This document shows, in pieces, positions 46,196 to 55,505 of a stretch of 55,505 nucleotides of DNA. The stretch is from Arachnopeziza araneosa. Its lineage: Eukaryota; Ascomycota; Leotiomycetes; Helotiales; Arachnopezizaceae. The DNA lies in NCBI GenBank assembly GCA_003988855.1, contig QYAI01000160.1, positions 1-55,505 on the forward strand, written 5' to 3'. Each line of letters opens with the position of its first letter. Position 1 is the stretch's first letter. The translations under genes and the position numbers were made by a program. Under the pieces are notes generated by a model. That model worked only from the letters and a program-made list of their open reading frames with translations. It was not told the origin of the DNA and did no database searches.

Positions 46196-46729
46196 ATGTA
46201 TGTCAACTCCAGTGGTTCCAAAGAAGGCACCACAGGCCCATCAGCTCGGAATCGCATACCAAAACACCTCGCTTCAGCCATTCCACAAATCAACATCAAC
46301 CCACTAGAGGTGAATGGGCCTCAGGCTTCCATCTACGGCCGGACCTTTGTCGACAAACTCATACACTTCTTCGCCGAAGCCTTCGACAGTCCCAACAATC
46401 CCCTGTCGACCGGTTCTCCGGAGCTCGACATCCGCGCTGAGGCAACCATGGAAGCCATCAAAATCGCCTCCAGCCTGGAGATCCTAGTCACACTGCCCCT
46501 GGGCATCGAGGACGCACTGATCCGCAGCTGGCATCACCTGCATGGGGTTTGGCAACTGGATGCCACCACAGAAGCCATCGTCAAGTATAATTTCGGCGTC
46601 GTTCGACACATCATCCAGGGTGTCCGAGTTGGCCCTACGATGGATGAGGCGTGGGAGAAGGATCTCACCGAGGTGTTGCATGATTTGAGGAAGTTGGAGA
46701 AGCGGGCCATGAAAAGATATGCGGTGTAG
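46196..46729 (+). CDS. Small helical protein, family member A (unknown function)
   Basis: Single exon, 177 aa. No signal peptide or membrane segment. The C-terminal two thirds look helical: TMEAIKIASSLEILVTLPLG, EDALIRSWHHLHGVW, HIIQGVRVGPTMDEAWEKDL, and VLHDLRKLEKRAMKRYAV. By eye it shares a motif order with the protein at 53550-54056 (M-(E/D)-A-x-x-I-A, then TLP, then E-D-x-x-x-R-x-W, then I-x-x-x-V-R, then L-R-x-x-x-K-x-x-K-x-R-Y). It sits between two intact HET genes on the same strand, about 300-380 bp from each. Function unknown; the position suggests an accessory role in the local recognition locus, which is inference only. Confidence 0.65.
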   Translation: MYVNSSGSKEGTTGPSARNRIPKHLASAIPQININPLEVNGPQASIYGRTFVDKLIHFFAEAFDSPNNPLSTGSPELDIRAEATMEAIKIASSLEILVTLPLGIEDALIRSWHHLHGVWQLDATTEAIVKYNFGVVRHIIQGVRVGPTMDEAWEKDLTEVLHDLRKLEKRAMKRYAV

Positions 46730-47108
46730 GGGGAGGAAGAGGGGGTTCTTTGTATGATTTGAAGGGAGGTCTTCATGATTTCGTGCATAGAATAGGCATA
46801 TAGAGGACTGCAAAAGCGTTGAGATTAATAGACCATAGAATAGGAATATTTCGAATTTAAGACTTGAAGGCAATATACCCAAATCTATTAGGCGCACCTT
46901 AGGATTGGTGGTAATGTGAGTAGCTAGTCCAAACTGAGTATGCCAAAATTTTGGGATGTCAGGTGACTCTACATACACAGCCCCAACAACCTGCACCGCC
47001 TCAACAAACCCCGCAAGATTTTTCGCTGCACAAGTGATATCTCTTGACTCAATATATCTGCGGGTATGTTGAGTCTACTCCAAAATTTCTATCGTGAAAG
47101 AGCTAGAA
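46730..47108. other. Intergenic
   Basis: 3' flank of the small-protein gene and promoter of the next HET gene. Minus-strand frames here are shadows. Confidence 0.45.
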
Positions 47109-49372
47109 ATGCTACCAAGCCTTCTTACCCGTCAGTTCACTCCAAGTCTGGCTGTTTCAGGGCTAACGATTGATCAGGCTCTGGGCATCAACTCAGGATT
47201 GCTACCCACGAAGCGGCAAGCCAAGACGCAATTCCATCATCGCCCACAGGAGAAGTCGACGAGATCTCAGAGCCTCTTCCTGAAGCCTCACTTCCAAAAG
47301 TCAAAGCAGAGGCAGCTATTTGTGAAAAGTGCCACCGCTTGGACCTCCCCGGATTTCTTCGTCGGGTAATCGATGCACCTCGTCACCACCCAAACAGACC
47401 GTCCGGATTCAATTGGATTCATGCCCTCGCAAATGTTGGCGATTACTATCGACACGCTCCAGAAACAGATTGCCCTTTGTGCTCAATGTTCTTTGCCTCT
47501 TGGTATGGCTATGAGACGAATGTGCTGAAACGATATTCTTTTACTCGGGTTGCTAGCAGCGATGATTTTATTATAGCTGTCCCTAGTAAAACGATTTCAA
47601 AGCTAGGATTGGATGACTTCACGGACCATTGCAATTCCTTTGAGCTATATGTGGCAGCTCCAGTGAGGGATGATGACTCGTTCACAACGAGCACGGCTGT
47701 CCCAATTTTCCGTTTCAATCCCGTGTCTCTTAGTAGTCCACGATCCGTATCTTTCCCCGTCCCCTACATGTTTTCTTCAGAGCTACCCCATATCGAGATT
47801 TTTCAGAATGCAGTGCGGACAGCCCAAGGTGTTCCACGAAGAGTCCCTCTACGGTTCAATGCAGAACGTGCGATGAACTGGATTCATTTCTGCGACGAAC
47901 ACCATACTGTAAACTGCCACAAGCCGGCGTCTTTTAGTCCTGGTCTTCAGGTCATCGACTGTCGAACGCTTACCATCCAAGACGCCAAAGCGGACGATCC
48001 TTATGTTGCTTTGAGTTATGTATGGGGAACTTATCATCAGCAGGACCAAAGCCACAATGATTATAGCAGAAGCTTATTACGAGTGGATCTTCCGCTAGTC
48101 ATCACAGATTCAATGCGTGTAGCAGAGGCTCTTGGCTACCGGTATCTTTGGGTAGATAGGTACTGTGTCGACCAAACTAATAAGCTGAAAAAAACCATGC
48201 AGATCAAACATATGGATAGTGTGTACGAGAATGCAGCATTGACAATCATTGCTGCAGGGGGCTCTGATGATACTTACGGGCTGCCCGGCGTGAGCGACAG
48301 ACCTCGTATTCCTCAATCCTCTTTTGAATACCATGACATCAATGTCATGTGGACTATAGCAGACCCTTATCACTCTGTCAAGTCTTCGCAGTGGAGTACT
48401 CGAGGATGGACATATCAGGAAGGTGCTCTAAGCCGCAGGCGCCTTGTTTTCGTGGATGAGCAAGTCTATTTCGAATGTGAAACTATGTGCTGCTGGGAGA
48501 GCATCAACATCAACTTCGATCACTTGCATCTGCAAGATAGATCTGCAGTAAAAAAAAAAGTTCAACCTGGCATGTTCAAAAAAGTTGCAGACTCCCAGTA
48601 CTTTTCAGCTTTATCAATTTCTTACACCTTGAACGAGTATGGTACGAAAGTTCGGGAGTACACAAACCGAGCTCTTACTGAAGACTCGGACTCCCTGAAC
48701 GCTTTTCAAGGAATCATCCGCAGATTCACCAGAAGGGAATATCCAATAGTGACTCTCTGGGGTGTTCCGTACCCAATATCTTTCGAACGTCAGCAGGAGT
48801 GGTTTCTTTTGATGTTAACATGGTGGCATCATGTTGCTGCTAAGCGCCGAGATCACTTTCCTTCATGGGCTTGGACAGGCTGGGAAGGTGTTTGCTTCAC
48901 TCCTCGGCCCGAACTTTCGTCAACGAACGTGGCAACTGCGTCATTGCTCTGCGAGGATAAAAGTGGCCAGTTGCTTGAACTACAGGATGTCGATGCTCTA
49001 GATGGAGAAGCTTGTGTAGCACTCCATATCACAGCTGCCGTTATACCCTTGAGTATTTTTAAGTTCCAATCATCATCATCACCGGATGTGGACTTCAGAC
49101 CGTCAATGAAATGGACAGTCGCAGAAATCTCGGCCACTTCACACTTCTCCAGCTCTGAGGTTCAGTTCGCTCATGAAATCAATGTTAGTAATAGATGGCG
49201 ATGTATCTTCATGGCTGATCGCGCCGACTACACAAGAATTTTGGTTTTAAAGTCTTGTCCTAGTGTGGAAAGTTGGTCCAGAGTTGGCCTCTTTGAAATA
49301 CACACATCCTCTCAAGCTCTGTTCGATAGGCTTCCTTCTGAAATCAGCTGGGCAACTTCTCGGATTATATAA
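47109..49372 (+). CDS. HET-domain protein, paralogous to the 15.9-kb copy
   Basis: A tiny first exon (47109-47130, MLPSLLT) joins across a 47-nt intron (GTCAGT donor, GCTAAC branch, GATCAG acceptor) to 47178-49372; 738 aa. Without this intron the main frame has no ATG near its start. The N-terminal part has CEKC and CPLC pairs (about residues 56 and 106). The HET domain has YVALSYVWG near 283, YRYLWVDRYCVDQ near 327 and TRGWTYQEGALSRRRLVFV near 410. It continues with DSDSLNAFQGIIRR, TLWGVPYP and PSWAWTGW. Motif order and N-terminal Cys pairs match the protein at 15943-18360, but the Ser/Asp repeats are absent. Intact frame, so probably functional. Convergent with the CorA-like gene downstream. 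Confidence 0.92.
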
Positions 49373-49550
49373 AAAGAATGGATCATCACCTGCCAAGTCA
49401 AGATCTATACTCTCTATCTACTGCTATTTAATTGCGGCAGGACTGGATTGGAAAATAGCAGGCTGAGTGCGAAATCCACCTAGTGCAGATGTCTCTGATT
49501 TGAGCAACTGCCACCCAGTGTCTGGAAACCCGCCGCCAGAAGCTAGATCC

Positions 49551-51199
49551 CTATCCATCAATCAAAATATAGCCATTCTTCGGATAAAAGGGACTGTTCA
49601 TCTCAGGATATTTCTTCGGAATTCCTTTCCAAACCTCCATCTCCGCCACTTTCTTCAACTCGTCCTCCGCTGTCAACTTCCCTACACTTCTCGTCCATAC
49701 TTTCCAGGTGATGAAGACGGCGAGGGTAAGAGGGATAGTGACAGCCCAGAATATCCAGAAGTTTGAGGAGACGAGGACTGAAGAGGAGGCAGAGGTGGAA
49801 GAGAAGTCGAACATTGGCATGCTGAACATGGACTGCGGGATTTGTCAGCTATTTGTTAGAGGCAAAATATTGGGAGAAGATGAAAGAGAGTTCAACGAAC
49901 GGCTACAAGCATAGCTGGAAGAAAGATCGTTCCAAGGAGTGCAATGACCGCCATCGAAGAGCTGTCTTGCTTTGCAGCTTTAGCGATTGCGACATTTATT
50001 CGACTATCTTTCTGAGCAACGACTGAGTAAATCTTTGCAAGAATTAGTAAATTTCCTTTAGTATTTTTACTTTGGTTTACTTACCACAGACACAAGCGCT
50101 TGAGCCCTTTTCTGTAAGCATAGGACTTGATGCAGCTGACAACTCGCAAAGTTCTGATTATTTAAAACACATTCCTTTATCTCTTTTGAGACTCTCGAAA
50201 GCTGTGATCTCTGCGCAGGTGGGAATGCCTCTTCCTCTTGACAGTACGCAATGCATTGTAGCACAAAGCCCGCCAACCTCAAGACAAAATCTAGCCGTCG
50301 CTCTAAAAAGACCAAGTTGGTATATACCGCGTTGCAGTGCTTGGTGGCGTCACGATGAAGTTCGTAATCCCAGTCCCAAGCATCGGTCTTCCTCTGTCCA
50401 CGAGTAATGCCAATTTGCGACTCAACCACATAAAGCAGGTGCTCTTGCGTCCTTCGACGCTCAACGTAGAAGATGATCACAAGATCGAGGAGCATACTGG
50501 CGAGGAAGAGAGGGTGTTGTTTTTGGTGAGACTTCCCAGAGAAATATGCGTTTACCTCTTGCATGTCTGCATCAGAGAGACTTTCGAATAAACCGGTCGT
50601 GCTAAGAGTGCTAGCGTCCCAAGAGCAGGAGAGAGACCAGACTGCTTTTTCATCCTTTCGAGGGGAGTGCGGAACACGGATTAGGAAACATAACTAGGTT
50701 AGCTGTTTAGCTCCATGGAGTTCAGGCGCGAAAATTTACTCAGCTGAGATATCGACCCACCATCATCGAATGTGGAGTACTTGGCAAAATTTCCCGAGGC
50801 ACCGGCATTCACGCGCATGAACGAATACGATAATGGAAGCTTCATTGTCAGGAGTATCCTCTTGAAAGTTTCTTCCTTGAAAGAAAGGTAAGACGGATTT
50901 ATCTCGTGGAACCGATATTGTTGATGGCGCGTGAATCTACGTTTGTACTCGTTATACCGCCAAACTGAATAAGGGCAGATTTCTTACACCAAACTAAATC
51001 TACCAGGAGAACCAACTTCAGTATTACTATGATCCCTTGCTCCAGATTCCAGCCAGCTAACCACCGCTTGCGCAGATAACCTCTCCAATGGCCCCAGGCT
51101 GTTGGAAGAAGGCTGAGATCTGATGCCAAAAATCTCCCACTCTGAATTGAAAGAGTCATTATACTGACTATATTGTTGCGAATACCACTCTTCGTACAT
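49551..51199 (-). CDS. CorA-like (Mg2+ transporter superfamily) membrane protein
   Basis: Minus-strand gene with at least five exons. Exon 1 51199-50988 (MYEEWYSQQYSQYNDSF), exon 2 from 50936 (RHQQYRFHEINPSYLSF), exon 3 50693-50085 (CFLIRVPHSPRKDEKAVWS, helical stalk), exon 4 50032-49901 (AQKDSRINVAIAKAAKQDSS, then first membrane helix VIALLGTIFLPAMLVA), exon 5 49832-49551 (SMFSMPMFDF, second helix FWIFWAVTIPLTLAVFITW). Introns of 51, 52 and 68 nt have good signals. The exon 2/3 junction does not close in frame with the obvious donors (GTGGGT, GTAAAT); a GTGAAT donor at 50812 would. So this point is unresolved or mutated. Two C-terminal helices after a long coiled stalk match the fungal CorA-like family; the GMN loop of true CorA is not seen, so ion transport is not certain. 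Confidence 0.75.
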
Positions 51200-51439
51200 G
51201 GCTATAGACTAGCGCGTTTGGTGTAGCGTCGGTAAACGAGCAGAGGAAAGATGCTCGGGTATCACAAAATATAAAAAGAGGATTGAAACATATCGCGAGC
51301 GACGGAAAGCAGATCCTATCGTGGGCTCTGGGGCGCAGGGCAGTGAAACTCGCATGAGCACGTCAGACCTGCCGCTTACAGGAGTCCTTGTCAGCCTCAG
51401 ATTAGGAGAGAAGAAAGGCAGACTCGAGTACCTTTGTAT

Positions 51440-51700
51440 CTACCCCGCACTTCTCATATCCGGCGGTGTGAAATTCCATACTGTTGCTGGATATGTGAGT
51501 ATGAATTTCATGATTGAAGCATAGGGTCTGTCTGGTGGTGATTTGGAAGGTGAGGATTGTTTTTGTGCGGTCGACAGGAGGGGCGCTTGGTGGCGGTCTG
51601 AGAGATTGGATAGAGAAGTCTGGATAGGGTCTTTATCTGGCTTTGAGAGTTGGGAATTACGGGTGCTATGAGGAGTTGTTGGTGTGAATGGTAAAGCCAT
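51440..51700 (-). CDS. Possible small hypothetical protein
   Basis: 86-codon frame, Ser/Pro rich (MALPFTPTTPHSTRNSQL) with a C-terminal PYASIMKFILTYPATVW. No motif recognised and no supporting neighbour; could be a first exon or chance. Confidence 0.25.
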   Translation of the reverse strand: MALPFTPTTPHSTRNSQLSKPDKDPIQTSLSNLSDRHQAPLLSTAQKQSSPSKSPPDRPYASIMKFILTYPATVWNFTPPDMRSAG

Positions 51701-51962
51701 ATCTGGGTGACAATGGTTAATTTAGTGTTTAGGATCTAAGATGCGCCATGAATAAAATGAAATCCCCGTTGTTGCAACAGCTGAGCACCTGCTCCATCAG
51801 ATATTCTTATTCTTAATTTTGGGCTTACCAACGTTTCCTTTGTTATTATCGGTTCATAAAATGCAATTTTTTTCAAATTTTTTTTTCAATACTAAGATAA
51901 AGACCAATGCTTCTCCATTCATACCAAAGGTGCTCTCTACCTCAACTATTTTTCAAAATTCT

Positions 51963-52184
51963 TCACGGGGGTAATCCCATGAACTGCACCGTGGCGGCGA
52001 TCTGTAATGCCACGCTCTGGCACGCGAGGTAGTCTGTGAACATGACTTTTTGACTCGTCTCTGTCAGGTCGAGATCTTTCAGGTCGTCTTCGCTGAGGCG
52101 GATGAATGCTCGGATCGAGTCTGTTGAAGCATTTGTGTTGAATGCAGAGCCAGAAGCGTTGATATTCTTAGATGATTTGGACAT
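51963..52184 (-). CDS. Short member D of the small helical family, probably truncated
   Basis: 73-aa frame from ATG 52184, starting MSKSSKNINASGSAF. Its C-terminal segment LACQSVALQIAATVQFMGLP lines up with the M-D-A-M-H-I-A..LTLP block of the protein at 53550-54056 and with the equivalent block at 46196-46729. It then stops, and the downstream DNA is AT rich with no further homology. So either the C-terminal half has been lost or this is a short regulatory form. Function unknown. Confidence 0.45.
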   Translation of the reverse strand: MSKSSKNINASGSAFNTNASTDSIRAFIRLSEDDLKDLDLTETSQKVMFTDYLACQSVALQIAATVQFMGLPP

Positions 52185-52222
52185 TGTGAGAAAGCTTTAG
52201 GCTGCGTTGACGTGATTTTGTG

Positions 52223-52264
52223 TGTGAGAACTAGTTTGTGAGAGCTAGTTTGTGAGAGCTAGTT
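52223..52264. repeat. Three tandem copies of a 14-bp unit
   Basis: The unit TGTGAGARCTAGTT occurs three times without spacing (52223-52236, 52237-52250, 52251-52264), followed by a decayed fourth. It lies 39 bp upstream of the start of the minus-strand small gene D, in its promoter. Confidence 0.85.
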
Positions 52265-52419
52265 TGAAAGAGTTTACGTGATTAGATCAATTTACTGGTC
52301 TGGAGGGTCAAGTTGATATCAAGTGTTGTCAAAGCCGGAATGAAATTTGTTCGTTCAAGTCAACAACTGTGTGTTTTATATCCTCATCTTAGTAATTCTT
52401 TGAATAATGCACCCGAGCA

Positions 52420-52731
52420 TCATTCGCATCGTTGAGTAGACTGTGAATCTGAAGTTAATCTTGACCTAATAATCAGAGAGTGATCTCGAAATTCACCGTT
52501 TTTGATGATTTTGGTGGGAGGGTCACTTTCACCGGAAAGATTGTAATTTATATAGCTATTCCTATAAACATTCCGAGGATGGAATTTTCCAACAATGTCG
52601 AATCTCGCATTGAGAGTCTCTCTTGTTTGACTGAATTCGAACTCGATAGTCTTAATGTACGGCGCCATCAGAGATTTCTCCAATTCGAAGATTTCAGCGT
52701 TGACATTCCTAAAGTCAAATTTGGCTTTCAT
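52420..52731 (-). CDS. Open frame of unknown identity
   Basis: 103 codons (MKAKFDFRNVNAEIFELEKS, IEFEFSQTRETLNARFDIVG), immediately downstream of gene C on the same strand. Protein-like composition but no family recognised. It may be a 3' exon or a read-on part of C. Confidence 0.3.
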   Translation of the reverse strand: MKAKFDFRNVNAEIFELEKSLMAPYIKTIEFEFSQTRETLNARFDIVGKFHPRNVYRNSYINYNLSGESDPPTKIIKNGEFRDHSLIIRSRLTSDSQSTQRCE

Positions 52732-52737
52732 ACTTCG

Positions 52738-53129
52738 CTATAAATTAACAGTCATGGCGAACCCTTTCTCAAGCAAGTCAGCAGCTCCGCCCACCAACTT
52801 GTATGTGCTCGTCTTCTGTCCCAGATCCTCGAAGTCCGGTATTTCAACTCCATCGACTATGTCCATGAGATCTTGTATGGAAGTAATCGCCCACTTTCGA
52901 AAGACTGCCTCGTTAAGCAGTCGATAGTTGTCCAGAAGAAAGTCGAGTGCTGAGGCCATTTAATGCAGTATTTCTGCACTGCCTCGACTTTTTGCAATGG
53001 TTCAAAAGAATCGATCGTATGCTTGGCGTGTTTGCTCGTCAATAATTGATCAGCGAATTTAAAAGCATCTACAAAATGCCAGGCCAAATGGCTCGGGTAG
53101 TCCCGTTCGCAAGTTTTATGGACCGACAA
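52738..53129 (-). pseudogene. Member C of the small helical family, frameshifted
   Basis: Two overlapping minus-strand frames make one family-like protein. The upstream frame (from 53129) reads LAWHFVDAFKFADQLLTSKH and IDSFEPLQKVEAVQKY. Near 52960 coding switches to the frame of MASALDFLLDNYRLLNEAVF, then FRKWAITS and DLGQKTSTYKLVGGAADLLE. The last parts align with VRDWAIGS and VGQDCSTYELLRGP in the protein at 53550-54056 (R-x-W-A-I-x-S, then G-Q-x-x-S-T-Y-x-L-x-x-G). The switch needs a one-base shift, so the gene is broken unless translation starts at 52959. Confidence 0.5.
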
Positions 53130-53549
53130 GATTAAGCGTGAGAAGTGATGAACTTTAAGAATTATTCTGTTTTGGATGTGTGGGACGTTGAGTGTGGAGT
53201 TCTAGAGAATTGCGAGGAGAAAGACTTGTTTTGCTTGATGTGCGTGATGTAGAGGTCGGAGGAATGATTACTCATTACATCAAGTACGGATCTTTAAACA
53301 GTTGTTTTAGAGTTCAATGATTCACGGATTTAGCTTCAAAGCGCTATCCAAATGTGAATATTATAGTTCAAGCTCTATGCAGTGGACCAAGTTGTGTCGT
53401 TGCATGAATCACCAAGCCGAGCTCATTTAGGTAAGATAAATTCATATCTTTCACTTTTCTGAAGATATCTATAGACCAGAAGTAGCTAATAAGCTTGAAA
53501 GATTTCTACAAGCTGCAAGGGTGGAATCTTGGTCAACATACTCATTAAA
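53130..53549. other. Divergent promoter between family members C and B
   Basis: 420 bp AT-rich spacer between two divergently oriented related genes. No palindrome or repeat stands out. Confidence 0.45.
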
Positions 53550-54056
53550 ATGTCTCAGCCTATTCAAGAAGTCACTTCACCACTTTCTTTCCCACCCAAA
53601 CGCCGCCGTCCCATCACGCTCCCCAAAGCTCTCCACAAGTTCTTCTTCCAAGATTTCGAAGCCTGGATGTCAGCCTATCTCGGCAGCTCACCCGACAAGT
53701 CCAAGCTTGGCAGCTTCAAGATGACGCTGCGGTACCAAATGGACGCCATGCACATCGCGAAACATTTCTGTTTCATCCTCACCTTGCCGACAGCGAAAGA
53801 AGACGACAAGTTTGTCAGAGACTGGGCGATCGGCTCAGGGGCAGGAATGGGACGTGTGGGGCAAGATTGCTCTACTTATGAACTTTTGAGAGGCCCGATG
53901 CAGGTTATTGAGTATGCGGTTAGAGATACGAAGAGTTTGGGCATGGATGATTATGAGAGCTTTGAGAAATCGGATGAATCGGTTATGAAGTGTTTAAGGG
54001 AGATGGATAAGAAGTTGAAGAATAGGTATGATATTAATGGGACTTGGGCGGCATGA
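53550..54056 (+). CDS. Small helical protein, family member B (unknown function)
   Basis: Single exon, 168 aa from ATG 53550 (MSQPIQEVTSPLSFPPKRRR). The N-terminus is basic, then a helical core: TLRYQMDAMHIAKHFCFILT, EDDKFVRDWAIGSGAGMG, GQDCSTYELLRGPMQVIEYA, and VMKCLREMDKKLKNRYDING. No signal peptide or obvious membrane span; one short hydrophobic stretch (CFILTLP). The frame is intact and more GC rich than its flanks, which supports it as real. Related by motif order to 46196-46729 and to the broken loci at 51963-52184 and 52738-53129. No known family recognised. Confidence 0.7.
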   Translation: MSQPIQEVTSPLSFPPKRRRPITLPKALHKFFFQDFEAWMSAYLGSSPDKSKLGSFKMTLRYQMDAMHIAKHFCFILTLPTAKEDDKFVRDWAIGSGAGMGRVGQDCSTYELLRGPMQVIEYAVRDTKSLGMDDYESFEKSDESVMKCLREMDKKLKNRYDINGTWAA

Positions 54057-54697
54057 GAGTCTTGCTCTGAGATGGTTTAAGCATGGCGTTTGTAATTCAA
54101 ATTGCGGAAATGAGTAGGCGGGTTGATTGAAGACAGTTCTTTTTCCTATCTTCTTCTAAATGGTGAGTTAAATTCGAATATCAAAATCTCGAATGAAATG
54201 CTTTGACTTGGGATTGCGCGTTAGTTTTTTCATATCTTGCATGCAAGTCACCAAAAATAGAACTTAAAATTGTCCTGTTTTTATAACAGCTCTCATTTTC
54301 TCTTCCACTTTCATGCAGAAAATACTTGCATGATATTAATATTCACCATGTGCGTATTACTTCCCCTAGTTGATAGCCTCTCGTAATATATTCCTCCAGA
54401 CCCAAAACTTTATAAAAGTTTTACTTCTATTTTTCTTAATTTTCTTAATATAAGCTATTAACTTAACAATTATAGACGCGTTATAGAACATGAAAGGAGC
54501 TTAGTATTTAAGGTTAAGCTAAGACTTTACTAAAGAACCGACTAGTTGACATGTACAGTTACAAGGGGATTATTTCTAGTACTGGTTCATGATAGCTATA
54601 GCGGAGAAGGTCTGCAGAGATTAGATACTGTCATGTCCTGTTAGAGTGTTCTATCAGCTCAGAAGAGTCCTCAAACCTTTTTCAGCGAGGAATCCAA
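54057..54697. other. AT-rich spacer, possibly RIP-affected
   Basis: Strongly AT-biased (notably 54410-54550) with many TTAA, TATA and CTAG words and no coding potential. It resembles sequence decayed by repeat-induced point mutation, but no element type can be named. Confidence 0.4.
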
Positions 54698-55282
54698 TTA
54701 CCTTGCCACTAGAGTCTCTACGAAATTAGGTTCTGTGTTATAACCTTCATAGATACAAGGTAACTTACATCGGTTTTCGAGTGGCTTTTGCCTTTCGACG
54801 GCAGCATTATTGGCTATCTGTGCTGCAGTTGTCTTCCAGAACACCTTTTCTTCTGGAACGGAGCTGTCGTGCCCCCACGAGAGCCTGTCGACCAAATTAG
54901 TGTGAAACTTAACTTTGTAGAAGCCCTCATACCATTTTGGAAAAATGGCCATCCTAATATCGTGATCTCGATTAGCTGTCCAGGCAAAGATATCGTGATC
55001 ATAGTAATAAAGATGATAATCAACATCTTCCTATCCTAAAGACCACTTGCGCAGCTGTTCACCTTCCGCGGCTACATCTAGCAAGAAAGTGCTAACAGAG
55101 TTGTAGTAGTGACCTTCATATGATTTCAATGACCTGATAGGAGTGGTTGTGCGTCATCTATCCGCTTTTGGAGCTGGGGATATTGACCCAGGTGAATCTC
55201 GGTAATCTTCTTCGCAATCTTACTGAAGTCATGTGGATTCTTTTCCTCTAGTACCGTTTCAAGAACTAGCTCTTCAATCTAG
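54698..55282 (-). pseudogene. Unknown conserved-looking coding remnant
   Basis: Minus-strand coding pieces. First FSKIAKKITEIHLGQYPQLQ, then HYYNSVSTFLLDVAAEGEQL, RKWSLG, a TAG, DVDYHLYYYDHDIFAWTANR and IRMAIFPKWYEGFYKVKFHT, LVDRLSWGHDSSVPEEKVFW, ending at a stop near 54698. The composition and even charge pattern are protein-like across the TAG, which sits in an otherwise single frame. An intron-like break occurs near 55125 and a GTAAGT donor near the 3' end. Family not recognised. It extends to near the window edge, so the 5' part may be missing. Confidence 0.45.
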
Positions 55283-55505
55283 TCACTAGTCAGGGGTATC
55301 AGTCTGACTAGTACGTGTGATTTACAATCGAAGCTTCTTCGGCTCACTATACCTTAGCTAACGAGTGATGGAGGTAAGCCTCGCCTCTATAAGCTTACCT
55401 TAGATGTTGTAAGGGTTTCACGATTGCACGGTCAAAACACGTGAATGATGAATCTGTTATTTCAAGAAGGTAAAGCTGAAGAGCACCAAGTGCTTGAAGC
55501 TTTCT

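Overview
The window reads as nuclear DNA of a filamentous ascomycete (Pezizomycotina). The evidence is short GT..AG introns of about 46-126 nt with CTAAC-like branch sites, HET-domain genes, Zn2Cys6 and Clr5 regulators, NOP4 and Mediator-19 orthologues, and a Fot1/pogo transposon relic. A leotiomycete (Helotiales-like) source is a guess from protein flavour only. No rRNA, tRNA or CRISPR was recognised.

Layout. 1-2.3 kb: a decayed Fot1/pogo element whose right end abuts a 5'-truncated HET pseudogene. 3.9-15.3 kb: two secreted Cys-rich, Ser/Thr-rich, probably GPI-anchored proteins, a 271-bp MITE-like element, a Zn2Cys6 regulator, a cupin protein, a second regulator with a mid-protein zinc cluster, and an orphan two-exon gene. 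15.9-33.8 kb: an accessory block with two intact HET genes, a HET pseudogene, an aldo-keto reductase, a broken membrane-protein gene, a broken NACHT-ankyrin (NLR-like) gene and orphan or degenerate reading frames. 34.0-41.7 kb: housekeeping core with NOP4 and MED19/ROX3 divergent around a shared promoter, then a Clr5-domain gene. 44.1-55.5 kb: a second accessory block with two more HET genes, a CorA-like membrane protein and four loci that look like one small-protein family, two of them broken or short.

Six HET loci (four intact, two broken) plus an NLR relic in 55 kb suggest a self/non-self recognition hotspot interrupted by a conserved core. Many breaks are single nonsense codons that fit C-to-T or G-to-A change (TGG to TAG, CGA to TGA, CAG to TAG), consistent with repeat-induced point mutation or deamination. 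The most novel item is the small-protein family at 46.2-54.1 kb next to HET and CorA-like genes.

Exon boundaries were set by hand from splice signals and reading-frame continuity. Family assignments come from motif recognition, not from database searches.
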